Below, in pieces: positions 36,543-44,979 of a stretch of 64,000 bases of DNA. The notes under the pieces are model-generated. The model saw nothing but the letters and a program-made list of their open reading frames with translations. It was not told the origin of the DNA and did not search any database. The first letter of the stretch is position 1, and each line of letters starts with the position of its first letter. Origin of the DNA: Helicobacter typhlonius. GTDB taxonomy: Bacteria; Campylobacterota; Campylobacteria; Campylobacterales; Helicobacteraceae. The stretch lies in contig NZ_LN907858.1 of NCBI RefSeq assembly GCF_001460635.1, positions 1,302,001 to 1,366,000 on the forward strand, written 5' to 3'. A program made the translations under genes and the position numbers.

Positions 36543-37222
36543 TAACAGCAGATGCAGTAAAATACCATCCAGACGAGATACTAAAGAGCAATCCTTGCAA
36601 GATTACTCGTAGCAAACTTGTAGTTATTGGGGCTTCTACGGGCGGGATTGATGCACTTTCTTACATTTTCTCTCGCTTGCCAGAGCAGCTACCGCCCATA
36701 GCAGTGGTACAACATATCCCGCAAAGCTTTGGCTCCTCATTTATTAAGCGACTAGATTCTATATCCAAACTTAATGTCTGTGAAGTAGCCAAAAAAATGG
36801 CTATGAAAAACAACTTTGTATATATCGCGGGAGGCGATAGACATATGATTATTGATTTTGCAATGGGTGCATATTATGCTTGTCCACTTGATGAGGAAAA
36901 GCGCATTTCGCGCCATAAGCCGAGTGTGGATATTTTATTTCGTAGCACAAATAACGCAGCCGGGGCATCTGCACTCGGCATTATCCTCACCGGTATGGGT
37001 GATGATGGCTGTATAGGGCTAAAAGAACTATATGATAATGGAGCGCATACATTAGCAGAAAATGAAAAAGATTGTGTTGTCTTTGGTATGCCTAAAAAAG
37101 CCATTGAAATGGGTGCAGTGAGGGAAATTCTAAGCCTTGATATGATTATATCACGCATTGTGAGCTATGCAAACACACCAATCAAACAACTTAAAGAATC
37201 TCCACAAACACCAGAGTCATAA
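36539..37222 (+). CDS. cheB: CheB-type methylesterase without receiver domain
   Basis: At 227 residues it is only the catalytic half of CheB. The esterase triad is visible as Ser33 in GASTGG, His in VVQHIP and Asp in GMGDDG. Full-length CheB is about 350 residues with an N-terminal phosphoacceptor domain; here only about 25 residues precede the esterase domain, so it cannot be activated by CheA phosphorylation in the usual way. The same short form is known in Campylobacter. It is coupled to cheR by overlap. Confidence 0.92.
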   Translation: MITADAVKYHPDEILKSNPCKITRSKLVVIGASTGGIDALSYIFSRLPEQLPPIAVVQHIPQSFGSSFIKRLDSISKLNVCEVAKKMAMKNNFVYIAGGDRHMIIDFAMGAYYACPLDEEKRISRHKPSVDILFRSTNNAAGASALGIILTGMGDDGCIGLKELYDNGAHTLAENEKDCVVFGMPKKAIEMGAVREILSLDMIISRIVSYANTPIKQLKESPQTPES

Positions 37223-37625
37223 TTGCACTAAAATATATGAAAAATATGTGTGAGCTTGTTTTGAGTATATCTACTCTCACATACTTATGCTCCTCATAAC
37301 GCCAAAACCGCTTCTTTATCTATGGTTTTACTTCAACCCAAATTCTGCGAGAATATCACAAGGTATCCACATAATATCCAAAATACGATGATAGTTATGG
37401 GTTGATTATTAAAATAAGATTTTTGTATCCCTATCATAGCGCAAAACCCTCATTGATGTGTAGCAAAAATTCGTGCTAAATTTTGCGAATTTTGTCTCTT
37501 TTATACGCGTTTTATGCGCCTTGTTATACTTTTCATTGCCACCTTTGATATATTTATGAATCTAACAACCAGCTAAGATTCTTACGCGGCAAAGCACATT
37601 GTATCTTTTTTAAGCCTTAAGGCTA
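37223..37625. other. 403-base intergenic region without a recognised gene
   Basis: This space between convergent cheB and the 107-residue protein gene is AT-rich and has no ORF with a ribosome-binding site. At 37466-37493 AAAATTCG and CGAATTTT form an imperfect inverted repeat that could mark transcript ends on both strands. No tRNA-like cloverleaf was recognised. Confidence 0.4.
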
Positions 37626-37949
37626 CTATCTCTTAATTATCTCCCATTGATATTTTTTGAGCTCCTCACACGCCTTTTTATCACTCTTAAAATAGCATTG
37701 ACGTTGCAAGTCCTCATATTTTTGCAGTTCGCTCTCTTGCTCTTGCTGTGTTTGTTGCACCTGCACTGCCTCTACTTTTCGCCCTTGCTCTAGCTTTTTC
37801 TCCTGTCTCTGCTTACTCTGCTCTTTATATGTCTGCATTTCCTTTTTTTGCATTTGACTTCCAATATAGAGAAACAAGCAAATACACAGCATTAATATCA
37901 CATCAAGTTTGCGTAGTTTTTTTATCCGCTCACAGAATCCACACTTCAT
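37626..37949 (-). CDS. Small membrane-anchored coiled-coil protein, unknown
   Basis: The 107-residue product has a basic N-terminus with a CGFC pair, one membrane helix (about 16-32) and then a long Gln/Glu/Lys-rich helix (35-105) likely to be a coiled coil. No family is recognised. It starts ten bases after the mfd stop on the same strand, so it could share that transcript. Its amino acid content is typical of small Helicobacter membrane proteins of no known role. Confidence 0.65.
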   Translation of the reverse strand: MKCGFCERIKKLRKLDVILMLCICLFLYIGSQMQKKEMQTYKEQSKQRQEKKLEQGRKVEAVQVQQTQQEQESELQKYEDLQRQCYFKSDKKACEELKKYQWEIIKR

Positions 37950-37959
37950 TTTATTCCTT

Positions 37960-40900
37960 TTATGCCTGTTTATGTAGCTTTTTGCGCAAAAATACCATTA
38001 TGCTTTCCATTACATCGTCCCAATCCTTGCTCGGTGAAAGCACAGATTCTTTATCGCCATTAGGATACACAAAGGTAATGTTTTGCCCATAGTGCAGAAT
38101 CTGCTTGAGTTTGCATTGATTTGCCAAAACCTTAATGCGTATAAGCTCCAAAAATGTTTCACTCGCCTCATCAAGTGCGCCAAATCTATCAAAAATTTCA
38201 GATTCTATATCATTGACTGCACTTATATTTTCACAAAGCGAAAGTCGCCGATAAAGCTCTAGGCGCAATTTATCACTTGCTATAAGTTGCGGATTGAGAT
38301 AGGCATTGAGATTAAGTTTTATATCGCATTGGACTTGCTGCACACTGCCCTTGCCACTTAAATGATTAATACACTCTTCAAGCAAACGCAAATATAATCC
38401 ATAACCAATGTTTTTAATATGTCCGCTTTGAGCAATGCCTAGCAGATTACCACCACCACGAATTTCTAAATCATAATATGCAAGATTTTCACCACTACCA
38501 AGATAAGAGTTTTTCTCTAATGCCATCAGTCGTTTTTTGGATTCTGGCGTAATAACCTCCATATCCTCTACAAGAAAATAGCAAAATCCCTCTTTATTGC
38601 CTCGCCCTACACGCCCTCGTAATTGATGCAAATCAGCTATACCAAATCTATCAGCACTTGCTACGATAATCGTATTTGCATTAGGCAAGTGAATCCCAGA
38701 TTCTACAATACTCGTGCAAAGCAAAAGATTGTATTTTTTTTGCGCAAAATCATACATTATCTCCTCACTTTTTGCATTATCGATTTGAGAATGCAAAATA
38801 GCAATTGTAAGGTCGGGCAAAAGTGCTTGTAATTCTTTTGCTTTTTTTTCAATACTTGCGATATTGTTATGGATATAAAAAACCTGCCCTCCACGGCGCA
38901 ATTCACGCAAAATCACTTCCTTAAGAAGTGAAGACTTGCCACTTTTGATAAAAGTGCGCACAGGGATTCTATCCACAGGAGGCGTGTGGAGTGAGCTAAG
39001 AGATTTGATTTGAGAAAGAGCCATATTCAATGTGCGCGGAATGGGTGTGGCACTCATACTCAAAAGGTGAGTATTTGCACAAAGTTCCTTAATGCGCTCT
39101 TTTTGCTTCACACCAAATTTATGCTCCTCATCAACAACAATAAGTCCTAGATTACTAAATTCTGTGCCAAAAAGCGCGTGAGTGCCGATAACAACCTGTA
39201 TATTTCCATTTTTTAACGCACTAAACAAAGCCTTTTTTTCATTATTTTTTATGAATCTATCACATCGTCCTATTTTTATCCCAAATGGCTCTAAACGCGC
39301 TTTAAGATTCTGATAATGCTGGGCGCAAAGCAAAGTTGTAGGCACAATCATCGCCGCTTGATACCCACTAAGACATACAGCATAGATTGCATTCATCGCT
39401 ACCTCCGTCTTGCCAAAGCCCACATCACCACTCAAAAGCCTATCCATTACCCTGCCCGAAGAGAGGTCTGCATAAATTTCATTAATACTTCGGGCTTGGT
39501 CGCTTGTGAGTGTAAAATCACACGCATTTGCAAAAAGCACAAGTGCAGGATTTTGTGTATCAATTTTTGCACCCTGCAAAAGATTGCGCTTGGCTGCAAG
39601 TTCGATGATACCATTTGCAATTTCTAAAAGTTTTACCCTTACCTTTTGTTTAAGCTTTGCAAAACTCCCTTTGCCTAGTCTATCAATTATTGGAATCTGC
39701 CCAGAATCTACCACATACCTATCAATCATATTAAGATTTTCAACCGGCAATAAAAGCTTATCTTCCCCCTGATACGCAATTTCTATAAAATCCCTTACCA
39801 CTCCAGCAATATGCGCACTTTTCAATCCAATAAACTGCCCTATACCATATTCACTATGCACGACATATTCACCTTGAGAAATTTCATTAAGCTTTAAGGT
39901 GGGTTTTTTGTGCTTAATTTTAGGACTAAATGTATTAAGAGAAAGGAGCAATTCATTTGGCGTGATAAGATTCACAATAGCATTAGAATGCTTTATCTCC
40001 ACACCCTGCAAATCTGCCTTATCAAAGGCTTTTAACTTAATATCATTTGATGTAAGCAATGTAATTTTGCGATTGCTATGAGCCTTGAGGAGCGAGATGA
40101 GATTTTTAGGATTAAAAGCTATATCATTATAGCCCTCTATCTCTTCACACAGGGACAAAGATTCTATTTTATCTAGTGCAATGGCTTCTTGCATAGAATC
40201 TAAGCCATAAATCTCCCTTGCCTCACTAAGCGCACAGGGCGTGAGTAAAGTCGCATATTGCAAGGGCAAAAAATGCGCCCTCTCACCTAGAAACCAAAGT
40301 CCAAACGAAGCTACATTTTTATTAAATCCCTCAAAGTCGCTACCCTGCACAAGATGTTCTAATGCGCTATTTTCCTGCGTGTCAAGCGAAAAAAGCGCGG
40401 GAAGTATTTCGAGCTGCGTGATATTATCAGCGGGATTACTCATCTGCGTCCGTGTATCAAAACATCGTATATTCTCTATCTCATCATCAAAAAACGCAAT
40501 GCGGTAGGGATTTTTACTCTGGGGTATAAAAATATCGATAATATCCCCTCGAAAGCTCACCTCACCTTCTAGCTCCACCACCTCCACACATTCATAGCCA
40601 TACTCGATAATGCGCTCCTTGATAGAGCTAAAATTGTAATGTTGGCTAACATTGAGCATGAAGCTTTGTAAAATATCCGCCTTAGGCAGAGCATAAAGCA
40701 CACTCGTAATGGGAGAAACAAGAATCTTGGGCTCTTTTGCGGCATAAAAACCGCGCAAAGTATGTAGGGTATGTAAAAATTCCTCGCGGAATGAGCTCAA
40801 ATCATCACCATAACGAATAGGAAGCTCAGGCAAAACAAAAGGGGAGATTCTAAACAAACTAAAAACCTCGCAAGCATCTTGAGCTTGTTTAGAATCTTTA

Positions 40901-40965
40901 GTTAGCAGCAATTCATATGAAAAACTGCCCGCTTTGAGAAGTTTATACAGATAAGATTGTATCAA
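37960..40965 (-). CDS. mfd: Mfd, transcription-repair coupling factor
   Basis: The 1001-residue protein has the UvrB-like N-terminal modules, the RNA-polymerase-interacting domain near 370-440 (EYVVHSEYGIGQFIGL) and the RecG-like motor with GDVGFGKTE (Walker A) and VVDEEHKFG (Walker B). A C-terminal TRCF domain follows. It removes stalled RNA polymerase and recruits UvrA to lesions. At about 1000 residues it is shorter than E. coli Mfd (1148), as in other epsilonproteobacteria. It stands directly downstream of ccmA, as in H. pylori. Confidence 0.95.
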   Translation of the reverse strand: MIQSYLYKLLKAGSFSYELLLTKDSKQAQDACEVFSLFRISPFVLPELPIRYGDDLSSFREEFLHTLHTLRGFYAAKEPKILVSPITSVLYALPKADILQSFMLNVSQHYNFSSIKERIIEYGYECVEVVELEGEVSFRGDIIDIFIPQSKNPYRIAFFDDEIENIRCFDTRTQMSNPADNITQLEILPALFSLDTQENSALEHLVQGSDFEGFNKNVASFGLWFLGERAHFLPLQYATLLTPCALSEAREIYGLDSMQEAIALDKIESLSLCEEIEGYNDIAFNPKNLISLLKAHSNRKITLLTSNDIKLKAFDKADLQGVEIKHSNAIVNLITPNELLLSLNTFSPKIKHKKPTLKLNEISQGEYVVHSEYGIGQFIGLKSAHIAGVVRDFIEIAYQGEDKLLLPVENLNMIDRYVVDSGQIPIIDRLGKGSFAKLKQKVRVKLLEIANGIIELAAKRNLLQGAKIDTQNPALVLFANACDFTLTSDQARSINEIYADLSSGRVMDRLLSGDVGFGKTEVAMNAIYAVCLSGYQAAMIVPTTLLCAQHYQNLKARLEPFGIKIGRCDRFIKNNEKKALFSALKNGNIQVVIGTHALFGTEFSNLGLIVVDEEHKFGVKQKERIKELCANTHLLSMSATPIPRTLNMALSQIKSLSSLHTPPVDRIPVRTFIKSGKSSLLKEVILRELRRGGQVFYIHNNIASIEKKAKELQALLPDLTIAILHSQIDNAKSEEIMYDFAQKKYNLLLCTSIVESGIHLPNANTIIVASADRFGIADLHQLRGRVGRGNKEGFCYFLVEDMEVITPESKKRLMALEKNSYLGSGENLAYYDLEIRGGGNLLGIAQSGHIKNIGYGLYLRLLEECINHLSGKGSVQQVQCDIKLNLNAYLNPQLIASDKLRLELYRRLSLCENISAVNDIESEIFDRFGALDEASETFLELIRIKVLANQCKLKQILHYGQNITFVYPNGDKESVLSPSKDWDDVMESIMVFLRKKLHKQA

Positions 40966-40979
40966 ACCTCTCTCCAGTA

Positions 40980-41399
40980 TTATTTATCTTTTTTTGATAA
41001 CCCAAGTGCAGCGATATCAGCCTTACTTGCATTTGGACCCTTTACCTTGCTTTCACCCACAAATACACCTTTGCGCTCAATGACAAATTCGCTTGTCGTA
41101 GCTGTGCCTTCTACGCGCCCTTGCGGCTTGATTTCAAGTGTTGATGAGACAACATTACCCACGAAACGTCCGCTAACAATAAGTGAGCTTGTATCTATTT
41201 CGCCATGCACAACACCATTTTTACCAATCATCACGGTGTCTTTAGAGTGAATATTCCCCTCAAACTCGCCATCAATATGCAATCTACAATCCGTGTTGAT
41301 TTCTCCCTTAATTTTCGTGCCCTGCGCGATGATAGTCGCTCCACCGCCACTTGTATTTACTCCATCAGGTTGTTTATTGTCGCTAACAAAGATTGCCAT
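40980..41399 (-). CDS. ccmA: CcmA bactofilin, cell-shape scaffold
   Basis: The 139-residue protein has a short disordered N-terminus and a right-handed beta-helix made of hydrophobic repeats, each with a Gly turn (GEINTDCRLHIDGEFEGNI, then GVVHGEIDTS and so on), the signature of bactofilins. CcmA forms filaments that control helical shape with the Csd proteins. Its start lies inside the last 43 bases of csd1 in a different frame, so the two are tightly coupled. The gene order mfd-ccmA-csd1-csd2 is conserved in Helicobacter. Confidence 0.95.
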   Translation of the reverse strand: MAIFVSDNKQPDGVNTSGGGATIIAQGTKIKGEINTDCRLHIDGEFEGNIHSKDTVMIGKNGVVHGEIDTSSLIVSGRFVGNVVSSTLEIKPQGRVEGTATTSEFVIERKGVFVGESKVKGPNASKADIAALGLSKKDK

Positions 41400-42253
41400 G
41401 CTACACTCCTTTCTTTTTCAAAAATTGAATCAAAATTACTCATCTTCCAATCCATAAAACTTGAAGGATTAATCACTTGACCTAAAAATCGTATTTCATA
41501 GTGAAGATGAGGTCCTGTGCTTCGTCCTGTATTGCCACTATAAGCAATAAGCTGCCCACGTTTGACAAACATTCCTTTCTGCACCACTATTTTACTCAAA
41601 TGTGCATAATAAGTCATAAACCCAAGTGAATGATCTATTTTAACAAGATAACCATAACCACCGGTTGAGAATCTTGCTTCATTGACCACACCATTGGCAG
41701 TAGCATACACCGGCGTACCAACAGACATAGCAAAATCAACGCCTGTGTGCAAATGCCTCGTAAAAAGCAGCGGATGCACCCTATAACCATAAGGAGCAGA
41801 GATATGATGATGGGTTTCGGTAGGATAACCATTTGGGATAAATTTCATCACAAAAACCTTTTGCGTGCCTGTGAGCGAGGCAACATCTATGCGAGATTCT
41901 AAATTATCCCCTGTGCTTTTAGAATCAATAGACACACCAATGATAGATTCTAAATCCTCCACTTTGCTATCGACTTGCGAAATTTCCTCGATTCTTTGCT
42001 CGATTTGATTATTAAGCGATTCATTTTTAGCAATCATTTTTTCATATCGCTTCATAATTTTTTCATTCAACTCTGATATTTTGTGAATCTCCGCGCTAAA
42101 GGTTTTTATTGATACTATGCCAAAAATCACAAATGTGATAATAAAAATAACGAGATACAGCGCAACCTGTCTAAAAATAGAATTTACATTAATGTAGCGC
42201 GACCCATTTTGGTCGGTAATCATCAAAATAAGGCGTTTACTCTTAGGATTCAT
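41357..42253 (-). CDS. csd1: Csd1, M23 peptidoglycan endopeptidase
   Basis: At 298 residues it has one membrane helix (about 30-50), a periplasmic coiled coil (60-105) and an M23 LytM domain. The zinc site is complete: His169 and Asp173 in RHLHTGVDF, His251 in GPHLHYE, with His218 and His249 as catalytic partners. Csd1 cuts DD-crosslinks to produce cell curvature in H. pylori and pairs with Csd2. It follows csd2 by three bases and its 3' end overlaps ccmA. Confidence 0.93.
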   Translation of the reverse strand: MNPKSKRLILMITDQNGSRYINVNSIFRQVALYLVIFIITFVIFGIVSIKTFSAEIHKISELNEKIMKRYEKMIAKNESLNNQIEQRIEEISQVDSKVEDLESIIGVSIDSKSTGDNLESRIDVASLTGTQKVFVMKFIPNGYPTETHHHISAPYGYRVHPLLFTRHLHTGVDFAMSVGTPVYATANGVVNEARFSTGGYGYLVKIDHSLGFMTYYAHLSKIVVQKGMFVKRGQLIAYSGNTGRSTGPHLHYEIRFLGQVINPSSFMDWKMSNFDSIFEKERSVAWQSLLATINNLME

Positions 42254-42256
42254 CGT

Positions 42257-43129
42257 TTAATAAGCGGGAATCTCATTGTTTTGGTAACTTACACGATAGT
42301 TTTTGAGCTGAATTAAATCATCAAGCGCCCATATTAGACTTTTCCAATCAATTGCACTATTCACACCAATAACTTGCGCGAAATTGTCGCTATTCCAGTC
42401 AGTATAACTCGCCACAGGCAAAGCAGAATCTACAAAATGTAAATCATAATAGAGACTTAGTTTTGAGCCACTATAACCAATCACTTGTCCTTTAATCACA
42501 AAATCGCCTTTTTGCACGACCGCCTTACCCAAATGCCTATAGCTTGATGCGAATCCATAAGAATGCTGAATCTGCACGAGATGATTTTCACTTCCTGCTA
42601 CACGCACTGAATCTACAATGCCATTTGCAGTAGCATACACGGGTGTGCTTTGATTGAGTGTATAAGCTGAAGTATTTTTGTGAGGGAAAGTCTTTGAGGC
42701 AAAGCTATCCACAGGGTCTCCATTAGGAATAATTTTTAGAAGTATATCTTTTTGTGAAGATGTGAGTGCATCGAAATCTATGTCTTGGTTATTATATACC
42801 TCGTGATTGCGCTTGGAAACATTGACGATGTTTTCAAGTTCATTGATTTTATTATTGACTTTGAGGAGCTCATCTGTCTTGTAGTCGATATCGCGCTCAA
42901 GCTCACTATTTTTTTCATAAATATCTTGGAAGTTCTCGCGCACCTGCATATTGTTCGCCAAAATCACCTCAAGCTCACTCATCAAAAAATGCGCTGCTAT
43001 GAGATACGATACCACCACTACCACAATACTTGCCACCAAAAATAATGCCACTTTTTGAATCAAGCGATGCACACTAAATTGTCTTGAGCCATTATCATCA
43101 ATAATAGAAATCATCAATCTATCTTGCAC
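42257..43129 (-). CDS. csd2: Csd2, degenerate M23-family partner of Csd1
   Basis: The 290-residue protein has the same layout as Csd1: a membrane helix (about 27-52), a coiled coil and a LytM-like domain. However, the first zinc motif HxxxD is missing (the place reads LNQSTPVY), and HxH is reduced to DLH (YYDLHFV). It therefore cannot bind zinc like Csd1. H. pylori Csd2 is likewise inactive and stabilises Csd1. It begins at the folC stop (sharing one base) and is transcribed with csd1. Confidence 0.92.
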   Translation of the reverse strand: MQDRLMISIIDDNGSRQFSVHRLIQKVALFLVASIVVVVVSYLIAAHFLMSELEVILANNMQVRENFQDIYEKNSELERDIDYKTDELLKVNNKINELENIVNVSKRNHEVYNNQDIDFDALTSSQKDILLKIIPNGDPVDSFASKTFPHKNTSAYTLNQSTPVYATANGIVDSVRVAGSENHLVQIQHSYGFASSYRHLGKAVVQKGDFVIKGQVIGYSGSKLSLYYDLHFVDSALPVASYTDWNSDNFAQVIGVNSAIDWKSLIWALDDLIQLKNYRVSYQNNEIPAY

Positions 43130-44400
43130 TACATTCCTTTGTATTGTTGTAAAAATAATTCTACCACACTAAAAGAGCCAAACACAAGGTATTGCTCTTC
43201 ATCGTTTATTTTTCTAAGCTCAAAGTCTTCATACTCTACCCCTAGGGTCTGTAATATATGGACTAATTTCTCCCTCGGACAAATGCGAGTTCGCTCCGCG
43301 TAAAGTATTAAAACTTTCTTAATGATTGGCAAAAGCTCACGCAAAATTGCCTCAATATCCTTATCTGCGTAACTATTATACACAAGAATCACTTGTTTTC
43401 CGCTAAGATATTCGCACAAAACCTTTGCACCATCAAGATTATGCCCCACATCAAGGACAATATTGCTTTTAAATCTTTCACATCGCCCACGAAGACAAAG
43501 TATAGGCAGAGAGTTAAAATCAAAATTCATTCCATAATGCCACATTACGCGCATAGCATTATGGAGATTCTCGCGCAAGAATGACGGGAGCGTGTATCTT
43601 TGGCAATATTCCGTAAAATCCTGAGCTTCATCACGCAAACGCTTATCCGCGTGTATGTCCTGCCATAATTCGCATTCTAAGCCCTTTTGTGTGGCTAAAT
43701 TCAGAGCCAAGTTCTCCACTTCTTTGTGATTTTGCCTCGCAAGAATCACACGCCCACTCATCGCCTTAAGCTTTGTGAGTGCAATTTCCCCCAAGCTCTC
43801 GCCCAGCATATCTTTATGGTCTAGCCCAATGAGCGTAAAAACACTTATATCCGCGCTTATCACAGAAGTAGAATCATACTCGCCACCAACACCAGCTTCA
43901 AGCACGAGATATTCACAATCTCGAGCGAGAAGCAAGGCAAGGAAGGTCGCATATTCAAAATAACTCGCCTCACGCACAGATTCAATACCCCATAGAATCT
44001 TATGCGCTAATTCCAGCTCGTTCTCATCAATATCCCCGCAATAATCCTCCCTACACACAAAAAAACGTTCATTGAAGCTAAAGATATGGGGAGAGCTAAA
44101 ATGTAACACTCTCTTTTTATGCTGTGCTAATCCCATAGTAAGAAATCTCCCAGTGCTACCCTTGCCATTTGTCCCCATTATGTGGATTACCTTACACTTT
44201 TTGTTAAAAATAGTTTCAAAGCCCAGCAGGGGTGCAATGTGCTTGTAAATTCTATGGACACGCATCACATCAAAAGGCGCGTATTCTGCACCCTTGCTTA
44301 AAAGCACATCTTTCAGGCTCATTTGCGAGATTTTAGGATTTTGCGATTTTATACAATCTTGCGCATTTCCAACATTCTGTGTTTTTTGCACTTCAACCAC
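43129..44400 (-). CDS. folC: FolC, dihydrofolate/folylpolyglutamate synthase
   Basis: The 423-residue protein is a Mur-ligase-fold enzyme with the P-loop MGTNGKGSTGRF near residue 75, a central SPHIFSFNERF element and a C-terminal Rossmann domain (LDVGHNLDGAK). It adds glutamate to dihydropteroate and folates. In Helicobacter it sits just upstream of csd2, as here. An N-terminal extension of about 30 residues precedes the usual opening VLLSKGAEYAPFD; an internal ATG at MSLKDVLL is an alternative start. Confidence 0.92.
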   Translation of the reverse strand: MVEVQKTQNVGNAQDCIKSQNPKISQMSLKDVLLSKGAEYAPFDVMRVHRIYKHIAPLLGFETIFNKKCKVIHIMGTNGKGSTGRFLTMGLAQHKKRVLHFSSPHIFSFNERFFVCREDYCGDIDENELELAHKILWGIESVREASYFEYATFLALLLARDCEYLVLEAGVGGEYDSTSVISADISVFTLIGLDHKDMLGESLGEIALTKLKAMSGRVILARQNHKEVENLALNLATQKGLECELWQDIHADKRLRDEAQDFTEYCQRYTLPSFLRENLHNAMRVMWHYGMNFDFNSLPILCLRGRCERFKSNIVLDVGHNLDGAKVLCEYLSGKQVILVYNSYADKDIEAILRELLPIIKKVLILYAERTRICPREKLVHILQTLGVEYEDFELRKINDEEQYLVFGSFSVVELFLQQYKGM

Positions 44401-44436
44401 CCTTAATAGATACCGCGTTTTGTGTCGTATAGAATC

Positions 44437-44979
44437 TTATTTTTTCTCATCATAAAATTCCCCATAATACGCCACTTGCGAGATAAATTTATCTAATGCC
44501 ATATGCGCCGCATTCGCCACAGATTCTAAACGATATTGGTCAAATATGATTGTAGAGGTAAAATCTGCACTATAATCATAATAACCTGTATTGCTCACAT
44601 CAAAACTCTTACCTTGTGCATTTTCAAAATGAATATCAAGCACAATATTTGTGCGATAGTAGCTCACAAAACCCTGTTGATTGTAAGCCACAGGCGTTTG
44701 TGTAATGCTTTTCACATTGATTGTGAGAAAGCTCTGCGCCTCCCTCTTACTCTTTAACCGACTACCAAATCGCTTAATTACCGCATTATTCACCCTATCT
44801 TTGATATTTGCGCCCGATTCAGGTATAGAGGAATTAACAATAATATCCACATACACACCATCATTAAAAATACTCTGTGCATAATGGCTCACAGGCTGAT
44901 ATCCACAGCCCACAAAAAGCCACGCAAAAGTGCAAAATACTACATATCTCACGCAAGAAAAAAAATAGTCTTTCATCAT
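44437..44979 (-). CDS. lptE: LptE-like outer-membrane lipoprotein
   Basis: This 180-residue lipoprotein has the lipobox FVGC (Cys25) after a hydrophobic signal. A domain with CGYQPV follows, with alternating strands that match LptE, the plug of the LptD lipopolysaccharide translocon. It lies between leuS and folC as does HP1546 in H. pylori. Its start overlaps the leuS stop by four bases (ATGA). The sequence is divergent from enterobacterial LptE, so the name rests on fold, lipobox and position. Confidence 0.82.
   Translation of the reverse strand: MMKDYFFSCVRYVVFCTFAWLFVGCGYQPVSHYAQSIFNDGVYVDIIVNSSIPESGANIKDRVNNAVIKRFGSRLKSKREAQSFLTINVKSITQTPVAYNQQGFVSYYRTNIVLDIHFENAQGKSFDVSNTGYYDYSADFTSTIIFDQYRLESVANAAHMALDKFISQVAYYGEFYDEKK

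Noticed and set aside
37466-37493. Inverted repeat as a clear terminator
   Set aside because: The stem is AT-rich with one GC pair in the middle and is not followed by a proper T run; kept only as a remark.
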